A stretch of DNA of 64,000 nt from JADZAI01 sp047602465 (GCA_047602465.1 JASGHF010000002.1:248001-312000), one strand, 5' to 3'. Shown: positions 47,817-57,082, counted from the first letter of the stretch. Notes: generated by a model not told the origin, from the letters alone. Program-made: numbers and translations.

Positions 47817-48133
47817 CAAGCAGCACGATGTTCGATGCGGTGTTCAAGGCGCTGGCTGCCCCGACAAGGCGGCAGATACTCGATCTGTTGCGCGACACGC
47901 CGGCCACGACGGGCGAACTCTGCATCCGCTTTCCAGCGCTCGATCGCTGTACGGTGATGCAGCATCTCAAGGTTCTGGAAGACGCCGATCTCATCATCGT
48001 TCAGCGCAAGGGGCGCGAGCGGTGGAATTACCTGAACGCCCTGCCCATCAAGCGCATCCACGACCGTTGGATCGGCCCCTATGCCGAGCGCGCGGTCGAG
48101 ACGCTCGACCGGCTGGATAAAAGCCTCGCCTGA
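47813..48133 (+). CDS. ArsR family transcriptional regulator
   Basis: The 106-residue winged-helix protein has the family core MFDAVFKALAAPTRRQILDLLRDTPATTGELC..., then TVMQHLKVLEDADLIIVQRKGRERWNYLN. It lacks the metal-binding Cys motif of classic ArsR. The ATG at 47813 lies within the operator and has no ribosome-binding site; given the -10 at 47799-47804, transcription would start at or next to it, so the message may be leaderless. The ATG at 47828 (MFDAVFK) is an alternative. It likely represses itself and the SRPBCC gene. Confidence 0.85.
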   Translation: MSSSTMFDAVFKALAAPTRRQILDLLRDTPATTGELCIRFPALDRCTVMQHLKVLEDADLIIVQRKGRERWNYLNALPIKRIHDRWIGPYAERAVETLDRLDKSLA

Positions 48134-48209
48134 CGCATATGCCTCATGGACAGCAATGGCGGCGTATCCCAGTGTCGCGCCCGTTTCGGGAGCATCCGGG
48201 AGAGCCTTC

Positions 48210-48731
48210 ATGCGCATCGTCATCGCGGCCGTTGCCGCTGCATCCTTCATCGGGACGGCCTCTGCCGCCGACAACTGCGCCCAGACGCGAATGAAGGATC
48301 TGACATTCGGCGGGGACCGCACGCTCACCGTCACCGCGTCCTCCATAGCCAATCCGACGGCCCTGGAAGGCGACAATTGCCGCAATGCCACGGTCGTTCT
48401 GACGGTCCACACCGAGGGCCAGCTCGTTGCCGCCTATGCGGCGGCAGCGGTCTACGCGAACTACGATTTCGGCCACACGGAAGCGCCGGTGCCCGCCGCA
48501 AAGCTTGGCGCGTATCTCGATTCCTGGATCGATCTGAAAATGTCGACATCCGACACCGCCCCAGCCATCGGCGAAGGCGTGACGACGGGACTCTCGGCCG
48601 AAGACTATGAAGCGATCAAGGCGTCCAAGGCGCCGATGTTCTGCTTTGAGAAAAGCGCCTTCGAGACGTCGTGCTTCGCACCCGACAGCAGCGGCTACAT
48701 TATCGAGTTCTTCGAACGCGAAGAAACCTGA
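48210..48731 (+). CDS. Exported protein of unknown function with four cysteines
   Basis: The 173-residue product (ATG at 48210 after GGGAGAG) has a signal peptide (MRIVIAAVAAASFIGTASA). The mature part has cysteines in ADNCAQTRM, GDNCRNATVV, and CFEKSAFETSC, consistent with disulfides in the periplasm. VVLTVHTEGQLVAAYAAAAVYANYDF forms a hydrophobic core. I do not recognise the family. It converges on threonine ammonia-lyase with an 18-bp gap. Confidence 0.68.
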   Translation: MRIVIAAVAAASFIGTASAADNCAQTRMKDLTFGGDRTLTVTASSIANPTALEGDNCRNATVVLTVHTEGQLVAAYAAAAVYANYDFGHTEAPVPAAKLGAYLDSWIDLKMSTSDTAPAIGEGVTTGLSAEDYEAIKASKAPMFCFEKSAFETSCFAPDSSGYIIEFFEREET

Positions 48732-48749
48732 TCCGGCGCGCCGGGCGGG

Positions 48750-49967
48750 TCAGACTCCGCCCGCGCCGATCTCCCGCACCTTGAAGCCCGCGTGACGCAC
48801 ATGCGCGATGACATCGCGCGCATGGTCGACGTCACGCGCCTCGGCGGTGATCCGCAGCTCCGCGATCTTGGCCGGCATGTGGGTCAGCATCCGGTTGTGG
48901 AACACCTCGATGATGTTGCCGCCCGCCTCGCCGACCAGCGTGGCGATGCGCGCGAGAACGCCCGGCCGGTCCTCGATCTCCACGGCGAAGTTGAGGATGC
49001 GGCCGGCGCGTGACAGCTCGCGCAGGATGACGTTCGACAACAGGCGCGGGTCGATATTCCCGCCGCACAGCACCAGCCCCACCTTCTTGCCGGCGAACAG
49101 TTCCGGCTTGGCCAACAGCGCCGCCAGGCCCGCGGCACCTGCGCCTTCGACCACCGTCTTTTCAATGTTGAGCAGCAGCGCGATCGAATGTTCGATCATC
49201 TCCTCTTCGACGAGGACGATGTCGTCGACCAAACCCTTGACGATGGGCATGCAGCGCTCGCCCATCACGCGAACGGCGATGCCCTCCGCGATGGTCTGCC
49301 CGCCGGCCGGCTCGTCCATGTCTTTGAACGCATTGTACATGCCCGGATACAGCTCGGTTTCGACGCCATAGATCCGGATCGACGGCTTCATCGCCTTGGC
49401 GGCTATCGCGATGCCCGAGATCAACCCGCCGCCGCCGATCGGCACGATGATCGCGTCGAGATCGGGATAGGCCTCCAGCATCTCGATGGCGATCGTGCCC
49501 TGCCCGGCGATGATCGCGTCGTCGTCATACGGGTGGACGAAGACGAGATTCTCCTTGGCGGCCAGCTCATGCGCCAGAGCGCTCGCGCCGCTCAGACCCT
49601 CGCCGTCCACGATCACCCGCGCGCCATGCTCCTTCGTCTGGTTGATCTTCACGAAGGGCGTGCCCAGAGGCATGACGATGGTCACCGGGATGCCCAGCTT
49701 CGCGGCATGATAGGCGACGCCCTGGGCGTGATTGCCGGCGCTCATGGCGATGACGCCGCGCTTGCGCTCGTCCGGCGTCAGCGAGGACAGTTTGTTCAGT
49801 GCGCCGCGCTCCTTGAACGAGGCGGTGAACTGCAGGTTCTCGAACTTGAGATAGACCTCGGCGCCGGTGATGCCCGACAGCGTCCGCGCCCGGTTGAACG
49901 GCGTCAGCGAAACACGGCCCTCGATCAACGCCTTGGCGGCGCGGATATCCTCGAAGCTGACGGGCAT
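48750..49967 (-). CDS. ilvA: Threonine ammonia-lyase (threonine dehydratase), ACT-containing
   Basis: The 405-residue enzyme deaminates threonine to 2-oxobutanoate, the first step to isoleucine. PLP lysine K52 lies in FTASFKERGALNKL, the glycine-rich phosphate loop is IGGGGLISG, and SAGNHAQGV is typical of the fold. The C-terminal part (about 330-405, AVEIEDRPGVLARIATLVGEAGGNIIEV) is a single ACT-like domain, as in TdcB/short IlvA forms. The biosynthetic or catabolic role cannot be decided from the sequence, so the symbol is tentative. It stands alone on the minus strand between an exported protein and a broken kinase gene. Confidence 0.87.
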   Translation of the reverse strand: MPVSFEDIRAAKALIEGRVSLTPFNRARTLSGITGAEVYLKFENLQFTASFKERGALNKLSSLTPDERKRGVIAMSAGNHAQGVAYHAAKLGIPVTIVMPLGTPFVKINQTKEHGARVIVDGEGLSGASALAHELAAKENLVFVHPYDDDAIIAGQGTIAIEMLEAYPDLDAIIVPIGGGGLISGIAIAAKAMKPSIRIYGVETELYPGMYNAFKDMDEPAGGQTIAEGIAVRVMGERCMPIVKGLVDDIVLVEEEMIEHSIALLLNIEKTVVEGAGAAGLAALLAKPELFAGKKVGLVLCGGNIDPRLLSNVILRELSRAGRILNFAVEIEDRPGVLARIATLVGEAGGNIIEVFHNRMLTHMPAKIAELRITAEARDVDHARDVIAHVRHAGFKVREIGAGGV

Positions 49968-50041
49968 GGCAGGGTCTCACCTTGACGCACGGGAAACGGC
50001 GCGGCCGGAGCCGTATACGCGCGATCGCCCGCGATCAAGGC

Positions 50042-50926
50042 TTACGAGGCGACGGAAAGGCCGGCCTGGCTGCCGGCATCGGCCGCCGGCAGGAAAATGG
50101 CGACCGTGGTGCCCCGGCCCGGCGCGGTATCGATCCGCATCTCGCCGCAATGCAGTTCGACAATGGCGCGGGCGAGGGTCAGGCCGAGGCCGGTGCCCTC
50201 ATAGCGGCGCGCCCGGCTGGAATCGATCTGCCCGAACGGGGCCAACGCGGCGGGGATGTCTTCCTCCCGCATGCCGATGCCCGTATCGCTGACCGACAGG
50301 CAGACCTGGCGATCAGCGGCGCAGAAGGCCGACAGCCGCGTCGTGCCGCCCTCCGGCGTGAACTTGGCGGCGTTCGACATGAGGTTCAGGACCGCCTGCC
50401 GCAGACGGCCGCGATCGCCCATGGCCATGCAGTGTCCGACCACCGGCCCCATCTCCAGCTTCACCTTGGCCTTGGCGAACGTCACGCCCATGCTGTCCGC
50501 GCATTCTTCCAGCAGCTCGCCGAGATCGATTGCGTCGGCTTCGAGCGCCAATTCGCCCGATTCCGATTTCACCAGCATCAGGATATCGTTGATGATCTTC
50601 AGCAGGCCCTTGCCGCTCGACAGGATCTCGTCCGCATAGTCGCGATACTGGCGCTCGCCCACCGGACCCAGCGCCTCGGACGAGATGATCTCGGAGAACC
50701 CGATTACGGAATTGAGCGGCGTGCGCAGCTCGTGGCTCATCGTCGCCAGGAACTCGGACTTCGCCCTGTTGGCGGCCTCCGCGCGTTCGGCGGTCTCGCG
50801 CAATGCGTGCTCGCGTTCTTTCAACATCGTAATGTCGGTGACGACATAGATGGCGCCGCCGTCGGGCGTGGCGCTGCGTGAAAGCCGCACCCAGCGCCCG
50901 TCGGCCAGCGGCGCCTCCACGTCCAT
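50042..50926 (-). pseudogene. Histidine kinase, C-terminal part of a frameshifted gene
   Basis: The fragment encodes the end of a PAS domain (MDVEAPLADGRWVRLSRS, then GGAIYVVTDITMLKERE), a HisKA dimerisation domain with the phosphate-accepting histidine in SHELRTPLNSVIGFSEI, and the HATPase domain (N-box VLNLMSNAAKFT, G1 DTGIGM, G2 GTGLGLTLARAIVE). The upstream part of the PAS domain lies in another frame (50927-51245). A one-base shift between LSMLEL and DVEAPL joins them. The ATG at 50926 has no ribosome-binding site, so separate expression is doubtful. A recent mutation or a sequencing error explains it. Confidence 0.75.
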
Positions 50927-51245
50927 CGAGTTCGAGCATGCTGAGGCGGATCAGCATTTCGGACTTCTGCTGTTCGGTGCGGAAGGCGAAGACCCCGCCG
51001 TGAACGATGCGCGCGACTGCGTCGTCCAGCGCATCGCCGGGACGCGGCGCCAGCGCCGGTCCGCCGCAATAGTCCTCGATCTCGCGGTTCGACATCAGGA
51101 CCCTGCGCCGCGCGTCGATCATGACGAACCCGGTCGGCGCGGCTGCCATGGCGTCGAACAGCCGGCGGTTCACCGACCGGCGGCGGGCGACCGCCTCTCT
51201 CACGGACGAGCGGAAGACCGGCACATCGTCACGCTCAACCGGCAT
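50927..51245 (-). pseudogene. Histidine kinase, N-terminal PAS part of a frameshifted gene
   Basis: This fragment, starting MPVERDDVPVFRSSVREAVARR, contains the start of a PAS domain (NRRLFDAMAAAPTGFVMIDARRRVLMSNREIEDYCG and FAFRTEQQKSEMLIRLSMLEL). Its frame then runs on as arginine/alanine-rich sequence after position 50926, typical of an out-of-frame GC-rich stretch. The natural continuation is in the frame of 50042-50926. Together they would form a soluble PAS-HisKA-HATPase kinase of about 400 residues. No cognate response regulator is adjacent. Confidence 0.72.
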
Positions 51246-51449
51246 GTCAGCGTACAGCTACGCGCCGGCGCGCCCCGGCGGCCGGGCGGCAGACTGATAC
51301 GGGCTGATCGGCAAAGCGGGCGGCCACGTCGGTTTCCGAAGTTTCCTGCCCAGTCTGCCTCACGCGTCGATAAAGACCCGTGAAGCGATCTCACCACGCA
51401 GTTAACCATTTGGCTTTACTTGCGTGAGCGCGATCTCTACACAGCCCCC
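51246..51449. other. Intergenic region upstream of the kinase gene and the riboswitch
   Basis: About 200 bp with no gene. It should contain the promoter of the minus-strand kinase gene and, near 51404-51425, an AT-rich patch (GTTAACCATTTGGCTTTACTTGCG) that may drive the plus-strand manganese riboswitch. No other site is convincing. Confidence 0.45.
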
Positions 51450-51624
51450 ACTCGGGGAGTAGCCGCCCGCATCGATCAGCGGGATGCGCGTCAACACACT
51501 TGGGGCCTGGGCCTCATGGCGCGCGTGGCAGGCCAGCTTGGCCTTGTCTGGCGAGACCGGCGAAGCGGATGCCCGGCAGTGGCCGCGGGTATCGCGCCTC
51601 GTCGTGTCATGCCCGGCCCTGAGT
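51450..51624 (+). promoter_or_regulatory. yybP-ykoY manganese riboswitch
   Basis: The conserved GGGGAGTAGCC element (51454 onward), the CAACACACTTGGGG segment and the GCGAGACCGGCGAAG block are all present, and the ends close a P1 stem (ACTCGGG at 51450 with CCCTGAGT at 51618-51624). It ends 7 bp upstream of a UPF0016 manganese-exporter gene, the classic target. The P1 3' strand includes a weak GAG ribosome-binding site, so Mn2+ may open translation. Confidence 0.88.
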
Positions 51625-51631
51625 CACGTTG

Positions 51632-52192
51632 ATGGAAGCTCTCTGGATTTCGACCACCCTCGTCGCCGTCGCTGAAATCGGCGACAAGACGCAGCTTCTC
51701 GCCATTGTTCTCGCGGCCAAATTCCGGCGGCCCGTGCCGATTGTCCTTGGCATCCTCGCGGCAACGCTCGCCAATCACGCGCTGGCCGCCTGGGCCGGTT
51801 CGCTCGTGGGGGATCTCCTCACCGGCAATACCTTCCAACTCGTCGTCGGTGCCGCCTTCATCGTGATGGCCGGTTGGGCGCTGATCCCCGACAAGGCCGA
51901 TGACGGCGCGGCGCAGCGCCATGCCGGCGGCGTCTTCCTGACGACGCTCATCGCCTTCTTCATCGTGGAGATGGGCGACAAGACCCAGATCGCCACCGCC
52001 CTGCTCGGCGCGCGCTTCAACGATGTGGCTCTGGTCACGGCCGGCACGACGCTCGGCATGATGCTGGCGAATGTTCCTGCGGTTCTTCTGGGCGAGCGCG
52101 TCACGCGCATCGTGCCGCTTCACATCGTGCGGATCGGCGCGGCCATCCTGTTTGCGGCGATTGGCGTCTGGATCGTGATCGCAGCGCTTTAG
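51632..52192 (+). CDS. UPF0016/TMEM165-Gdt1 family manganese exporter-like membrane protein
   Basis: The 186-residue protein has six membrane helices and the two E-phi-G-D-[KR]-[TS] motifs of the family: EIGDKTQ (15-21) and EMGDKTQ (113-119). These form the cation site. Homologues such as bacterial MneA export Mn2+. The manganese riboswitch directly upstream strongly supports this role. The ATG at 51632 is chosen; an adjacent in-frame TTG at 51629 is also possible. Its stop overlaps a small converging gene. Confidence 0.93.
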   Translation: MEALWISTTLVAVAEIGDKTQLLAIVLAAKFRRPVPIVLGILAATLANHALAAWAGSLVGDLLTGNTFQLVVGAAFIVMAGWALIPDKADDGAAQRHAGGVFLTTLIAFFIVEMGDKTQIATALLGARFNDVALVTAGTTLGMMLANVPAVLLGERVTRIVPLHIVRIGAAILFAAIGVWIVIAAL

Positions 52193-52425
52193 TCGTCCGC
52201 CTCGCCACGGCGCTCGCGCGCCCTCTGCCAACGATACCAGGTCAGGCCGGCGCTCATGAGAATCCAGGCGCCGGCCAGCGCAACGAAGCTGGCGATCCAG
52301 ACGAAGACCGACCCGATTTTCGGGGCGCCGATGCTCAGCATCAGCGATCCGATCATGGCGGCGAATCCGGCGAGACCCAGCCAAGAGCCGAGCCGTAGTT
52401 GAGATTTGAGCGGTTTGGCCGTCAT
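52189..52425 (-). CDS. Small two-helix membrane protein of unknown function
   Basis: The 78-residue protein has two hydrophobic helices (GSWLGLAGFAAMIGSLML and VFVWIASFVALAGAWILMSAGLTWY) and a basic tail rich in Arg. It converges on the UPF0016 gene with a 4-bp overlap of stops. Its ATG is near a TGACGGCC patch without a strong ribosome-binding site. I do not recognise the family. Confidence 0.62.
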   Translation of the reverse strand: MTAKPLKSQLRLGSWLGLAGFAAMIGSLMLSIGAPKIGSVFVWIASFVALAGAWILMSAGLTWYRWQRARERRGEADD

Positions 52426-52519
52426 GCGTCATCCTCGGGCCGCATCAGGCCCGAAATTACAACGCCCACGCGGAACCAATCGTTCCGGGCGACTAACACA
52501 TTGACTATAAAGGAAAATT

Positions 52520-52595
52520 TGGTAGCAGCGGACGGATTTGAACCGCCGACCAAGGGATTATGATTCCCCTGCTCTACCGCTGAGCTACGCTGCCA
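52520..52595 (-). tRNA. tRNA-Met (CAT anticodon), elongator type
   Basis: The minus strand folds into a complete 76-base cloverleaf. The acceptor stem pairs TGGCAGC with GCTGCTA, CCA is encoded, the D arm is GCTC...GAGC, and the T arm is GGCGG/CCGTC with loop TTCAAAT. The anticodon loop reads ATCATAA, giving anticodon CAT. The flanks GGGGA and TCCCT match alphaproteobacterial elongator tRNA-Met (GGAATCATAATCC). A tRNA-Ile2 with a modified CAT is the alternative. Confidence 0.93.
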
Positions 52596-52636
52596 CGCTG
52601 CGGGACGCGGCTCTTAAGTCGGCGCGGCGGTCCGTG

Positions 52637-53800
52637 TCAAGAAACAAGCCGCATCGCCGCAGCGTCCGTGACGGCTTCCGCAGCCTCCTGGCGGGCGATC
52701 CAGCCGCCGCCCAGCACGCGCGACGAGCCGGCGGCGTCGTAGAACACGCAGGCCTGGCCCGGCGCGACGCCCTCTTCACCAACTGCCAGCCGCACCCGCG
52801 CACCGCCCTTGCCGTCGTCCGTGACCTCGGCCTCGACCGGCGGCCGCGTCGAGCGGACGCGCGCGAGAACCGTCTGCGGCAGGTCCGAGAGCGGCGCATC
52901 GCCCAGCCAGTTCATCCGGTTGACCGCAATCTCCTTCACCGCCAGCGCCGCACGCGGCCCCACCACCACACGCCGCGTGCGCGGCTCGACGCGCACGACA
53001 TACAGCGCCTCGCCGGCCGTCTTCAGATCGAGGCCCCGGCGCTGGCCGACCGTGTAGTTCACGATGCCCTCATGTGCGCCCAGCACGCGGCCATCGAGAT
53101 GCACGATCTCCCCCGGCGCCGCCGCATCGGCGCGCAGACGGCGCACGAGATCGCCATAACGACCCTCGGGCACGAAACAGATATCCTGACTGTCAGGCTT
53201 CGCCGCCGCCGCGAGGCCGAAGCGCTCGGCCAGCGCCCGCGTCTGGGTCTTCGGCATGTCGCCCAGCGGGAAGTGAACGAAGTCGAGCTGGTCGCGAGTC
53301 ATCGAGAACAGGAAATAGCTCTGGTCCCGCGAGGGGTCGGCGGCACGATGCAATTCTGCCCCGTTCGGCCCCATCACGCGACGTATATAGTGGCCCGTCG
53401 CCATGGCGTCCGCGCCAAGATCACGCGCCACGGCGACCAGATCGGTGAACTTCACGGTCTCGTTGCAGGTGATGCACGGCACGGGCGTTTCGCCCGCAAG
53501 ATAGGAATCCGCGAAACGGTCGATCACCGCCTCACGGAAGCGCGTCTCGAAATCGAGAACATAATGCGGAATCCCGATCGACGCGGCGGCGGCGCGCGCA
53601 TCGCGGATGTCGGCCCCGGCGCAGCACGCGCCCTTCTTCTGAACCGCCGCGCCATGGTCATAGAGCTGCAGCGTGATGCCGACCGTATCGTATCCGGCCT
53701 CCTTCAACAGCGCGGCCGTCACCGTCGAGTCGACGCCGCCCGACATGGCGACGACGACACGCGTTTCCGCACGGGGCTTGGAGAAGCCTAGGTCGATCAT
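52637..53800 (-). CDS. mnmA: tRNA 2-thiouridine(34) synthase MnmA
   Basis: MnmA adds sulfur to U34 of tRNA-Glu, -Gln and -Lys. The 387-residue enzyme has the PP-loop SGGVDS (20-25), the catalytic cysteine in PCITCNETVKF (C112) and the persulfide cysteine in DSQDICF (C208). The C-terminal beta domains are complete. It is the neighbour of a tRNA gene and of flagellar genes; in many alphaproteobacteria it sits near the DUF1153/sciP locus. No operon partner is evident. Confidence 0.95.
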   Translation of the reverse strand: MIDLGFSKPRAETRVVVAMSGGVDSTVTAALLKEAGYDTVGITLQLYDHGAAVQKKGACCAGADIRDARAAAASIGIPHYVLDFETRFREAVIDRFADSYLAGETPVPCITCNETVKFTDLVAVARDLGADAMATGHYIRRVMGPNGAELHRAADPSRDQSYFLFSMTRDQLDFVHFPLGDMPKTQTRALAERFGLAAAAKPDSQDICFVPEGRYGDLVRRLRADAAAPGEIVHLDGRVLGAHEGIVNYTVGQRRGLDLKTAGEALYVVRVEPRTRRVVVGPRAALAVKEIAVNRMNWLGDAPLSDLPQTVLARVRSTRPPVEAEVTDDGKGGARVRLAVGEEGVAPGQACVFYDAAGSSRVLGGGWIARQEAAEAVTDAAAMRLVS

Positions 53801-53833
53801 GCGCGGCTATATAGGGCCGTACGGCCCGCAGCG

Positions 53834-54763
53834 CTACAGCGGCAGATAGTCGAGCAGGGAAAGGCCCTGAACCATCGCATAGCTCTTGGCCGAGGCCTGG
53901 AGCGCGATCTGCGCGTTGTTCAGCTTGGTCACGGCCTCGGCCATGTCGACATCCTCGATGTCGGAAATCATGGCCGCCAGCGTGTCGCGGGCATCGCCGT
54001 GGCGTTCGACGGCGTCGTTGGCCGCCTGGTAGGCGACGCCATTGGCGGCGAGCAGATTGTTCACGCCCTCGTTCACCGCCGTCAGCTGCGGGATCAGGCC
54101 GGTCAGGAACTGCGATTGGGTCTGCGACATATCATTGCCGAACGGACCAGACGGACCCGCGTCATACGCCATGACCTGGCGCAACATGTCGAAGGCAGGA
54201 CCGCCAAGCTGGTCGGCCATCTGCCCGAACGCGATCACCTGGTTGTTGTCGATACGGCCCGTGGCGGCGACATTGTTGTTCTGGAAGGCATCGGCGACCG
54301 AAGGCAACGCCATCAGCTCGCCCAACGATCCCACCGTCACCGGCGGAACGTCCTGGCGTGTGCCGCCATAGATATACTTGCCGTCGATCTGCGTGTTGAG
54401 GATCGAAACCATCCGGCTGAACACGCCTTCCAGTTCGGCCTTCAGACCCGCGCCGCTGCTGTTGGCGACAGCGTCCAGAACCGACTGCTTCATGTCGGCG
54501 GTGATGCTCGCCAGCTCGTCGATATGGGTGTCCTGCAGATCCAGCCGCGTGCGGATCGCCTTGGCGCTGGCGAGAAAATCGGCCGTCCGCGCATCGGCGT
54601 TCCGCGCGGCCAGCAGCGCGCCGAGATCCTGCGGCGCGTCGGCGAACTCGTTGATGCGCTTGCCGGTGCTGACCTGCGTCTGCGCATCGAACATGTTGCG
54701 CTGCGCCCTCGACAGCTCCGCCAGCATGGCGCTGCTGTGCATCAATGTGGCGACGCGTTCCAT
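53834..54763 (-). CDS. flgL: Flagellar hook-associated protein 3 (FlgL)
   Basis: FlgL joins hook and filament. The 309-residue protein has the flagellin-type N-terminus (LAELSRAQRNMFDAQTQVSTGKRINEFADAP) and the C-terminal helix DIEDVDMAEAVTKLNNAQIALQASAKSYAMVQGLSLLDYL, which is the conserved end of FlgL and flagellins. The middle includes GKYIYGGTRQDVPPVTV. It lies 4 bp after flgK on the minus strand, so both are co-transcribed from the sigma-54-type promoter upstream of flgK. Confidence 0.93.
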   Translation of the reverse strand: MERVATLMHSSAMLAELSRAQRNMFDAQTQVSTGKRINEFADAPQDLGALLAARNADARTADFLASAKAIRTRLDLQDTHIDELASITADMKQSVLDAVANSSGAGLKAELEGVFSRMVSILNTQIDGKYIYGGTRQDVPPVTVGSLGELMALPSVADAFQNNNVAATGRIDNNQVIAFGQMADQLGGPAFDMLRQVMAYDAGPSGPFGNDMSQTQSQFLTGLIPQLTAVNEGVNNLLAANGVAYQAANDAVERHGDARDTLAAMISDIEDVDMAEAVTKLNNAQIALQASAKSYAMVQGLSLLDYLPL

Positions 54764-54767
54764 GATC

Positions 54768-56909
54768 TTACCTCATCAGATTCAGAAGCTCGTCGAGCAG
54801 CTTCTGGGCCGTCGTGATGAGACGTGCGCCGGCGTTGTACGCCTGCTGGAACATCATCATCGCCGCCAGCTCTTCATCCAGGTTGACGCCTTCATGCTGA
54901 ATGGCGCGCTCTTCCACTTCGCTCTTCAGCGAAATCGCGTCCATCGCACTGTTGTTCGCCGCAGCGGAACGCTGACCGATATTGGCCACGAGCGACGCCG
55001 CATATTCCGCCAGCGAGGAAACCCGCCCGCTCGAGAACCCGGCGGGCGGAAACGTCACCGCCGCGCCCGCAGACTGGAGCGCCAGCACGCCCTTGTTGTC
55101 GGCGGAGGCGAGGACGACGTCGCCGATCGCTGTGGTGGCCGACAAATCGAGTTGCGCCAGCGACAGCGCGGACGCGTTGGTCGCGATCGTCGATCTGACC
55201 GCCAGCCCCGTGCCTTGCGACATCTGGAAGCTCTGCCCAAGGCCGAACATCGTTGACAGCGAGACGCCGGTGTCGCCACGGAAGCTTGTATCGCCCACGA
55301 GTTCGAGCCGGTTGGCGCTGCCGCCTGCGGGCGTGAAGGTGATCGCGCCCTTCGCGTCCAGCGCAAAGGTGCCGGCGCCTGCTGCGGCCGCGTTGAGGCC
55401 CGTCACCATGTCGCCGACCGTCGTGCCGGATACGGTATAGGTGAACTGGCTGGAAACCTCGCCGCTCGCCGAGCGTATCGAGAACTGCACCTGCGCGCCC
55501 GGCGTGAAGCCGTGGGCGTCGGTGGAGCTGAGGCCTGTCGCAAAGCTCGTCGGGACGCTGGAGACGAACAGGTCGTTGAGGCCGAATGCGTGGGCGAAGC
55601 CGCGCCCGGCGCGGTTCGACGGCGTCGCAGGGTCTTGTTGAACGGCGATGCCGTTGCCCCCGCTGGCGGTGAGCGAGAAGACGCCATTGGTGAAGCCCGC
55701 TGTGCCGTCACCCCCCAGCGCTGTGTTGAGGGCGCTCGTGAAGCTGCCGATCGTCGCGCCTATCGCTGTCGCCGCGCCGCCATTGACGCTGAGCGTCCCG
55801 GCGCTGAAATCGACATCGACCCGTTTGACCAGCTTGCCCTGCGCGTCAACGACGGCGAACGACGTCTTTCCTGTGAAGCCAAGCGAATCTGTGGCCAGCA
55901 ATCCGGTGTCGCGCCCCGTCAGGCTCCCAGGCGCCGGCCAGGGCGACGAGGCGTTGTGGGCGGCGTTGTAGGCTTCCGCCGTGCCGGCAGCCATCGCGCC
56001 GATCTCCGCCGCGATATTGGGCAGCGTCACATCGCGCAGGTCCAGCAGGCCGCGCAGCGTGCCGCCAGTGATATGCCGCTCGAACGGTTCGACCGGGCCG
56101 ATCTGCGCACCCGTCTCCGGGTTGCGCCGCACCACCGTCATGCCGGTGAATACGGTCTGCGCCGAAACGACCGAGAGGTCGATATGCGTCGCCTCCGCCG
56201 CGCTCTGGCTGACCAGCGTGAATCCGCTCGGCGTCGTGATGTTGACCCGGCCGGACGTGCCCTGCTCCACGCGGATGTCCATCAACGAGGACAGTTCGCG
56301 CACCGCCGCGTCACGCTGGTCCATCAGCGCGCTGGAACTGTTGCCCTGCAGGGACGCCCGCTGGATCGGGTCGTTGAGGCTGGCGATCCGGTCGATCAGA
56401 TCGTTGACACGCCGCACCGCATCGCCGATCTCGGCGTCGGCCTTGGCGCGCATCTCCTGCACGCTGGCCGCCAGATCGCTGACGCCCTGCGCGAAGTCCT
56501 TCATTTTCTGGATCAGCTGCGTGCGCGAGGCCGTCGAGGTCGGATTGACGGAGAGCTGCGCCAGACTTTCGCTCATGGCGCCCAGCCGCGATGCCGGGTC
56601 ACGCTTGTCCGCGACACCGCCCAGCGTCTTCTGCAGCTGGTCGAGAAAGCGCGCCGTCGCGTCGGTTTCACCGGCCTCGGCCGCGGCCGACCACCGCTCG
56701 GCCGACAGGAACTGATCGACGGACCGCCGGACCGAACTCATCTCCACCCCGGCCAGCACATTGCCCGCCGCCTGGGTCTGGAACTGCACCGTGCGGCGCA
56801 CATAGTCCGGCGTGTTGACGTTGGCGATGTTGGACGACGTGGTCCGAAGCGCCGCCTGATTGGCGAGCAGCGCCGACAGCCCTGAATTGAGGATCGCGTT
56901 GATGCTCAT
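54768..56909 (-). CDS. flgK: Flagellar hook-associated protein 1 (FlgK)
   Basis: FlgK is the first hook-filament junction protein. The 713-residue protein has the rod/hook N-terminus SINAILNSGLSALLANQAALRTTSSNIANVNTPDYVRRTV and a C-terminal helix VNLDEELAAMMMFQQAYNAGARLITTAQKLLDELLNLM, the two signatures of the family. The centre is a large, less conserved domain. It leads flgL and is divergent from fliK; a sigma-54-type site lies 160 bp upstream (57068-57082). Confidence 0.94.
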   Translation of the reverse strand: MSINAILNSGLSALLANQAALRTTSSNIANVNTPDYVRRTVQFQTQAAGNVLAGVEMSSVRRSVDQFLSAERWSAAAEAGETDATARFLDQLQKTLGGVADKRDPASRLGAMSESLAQLSVNPTSTASRTQLIQKMKDFAQGVSDLAASVQEMRAKADAEIGDAVRRVNDLIDRIASLNDPIQRASLQGNSSSALMDQRDAAVRELSSLMDIRVEQGTSGRVNITTPSGFTLVSQSAAEATHIDLSVVSAQTVFTGMTVVRRNPETGAQIGPVEPFERHITGGTLRGLLDLRDVTLPNIAAEIGAMAAGTAEAYNAAHNASSPWPAPGSLTGRDTGLLATDSLGFTGKTSFAVVDAQGKLVKRVDVDFSAGTLSVNGGAATAIGATIGSFTSALNTALGGDGTAGFTNGVFSLTASGGNGIAVQQDPATPSNRAGRGFAHAFGLNDLFVSSVPTSFATGLSSTDAHGFTPGAQVQFSIRSASGEVSSQFTYTVSGTTVGDMVTGLNAAAAGAGTFALDAKGAITFTPAGGSANRLELVGDTSFRGDTGVSLSTMFGLGQSFQMSQGTGLAVRSTIATNASALSLAQLDLSATTAIGDVVLASADNKGVLALQSAGAAVTFPPAGFSSGRVSSLAEYAASLVANIGQRSAAANNSAMDAISLKSEVEERAIQHEGVNLDEELAAMMMFQQAYNAGARLITTAQKLLDELLNLMR

Positions 56910-57067
56910 CGCGTGCGCGCTCCGCAGGCGGAATCTTTTGCCGCTATCCGGCGCTTCTTGCCGCCCTTCGCGGCATCGTTAAGCGCCATGCACCACCGAC
57001 CCATGCGGAATTGCACGGGCGGCGATCCGGGAGAGGCGCATGACGAGCCGGTCATGCAAATGGCATC

Positions 57068-57082
57068 GCAACATCCGCGCCA
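57068..57082 (-). promoter_or_regulatory. Sigma-54-type promoter for flgK-flgL
   Basis: On the minus strand the site reads TGGCGC, then GGATG, then TTGC, against the consensus TGGCAC-N5-TTGC. The -24 GG and -12 GC dinucleotides are exactly 10 bases apart. Start site near 57057, about 150 bp before the flgK ATG. Confidence 0.65.
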
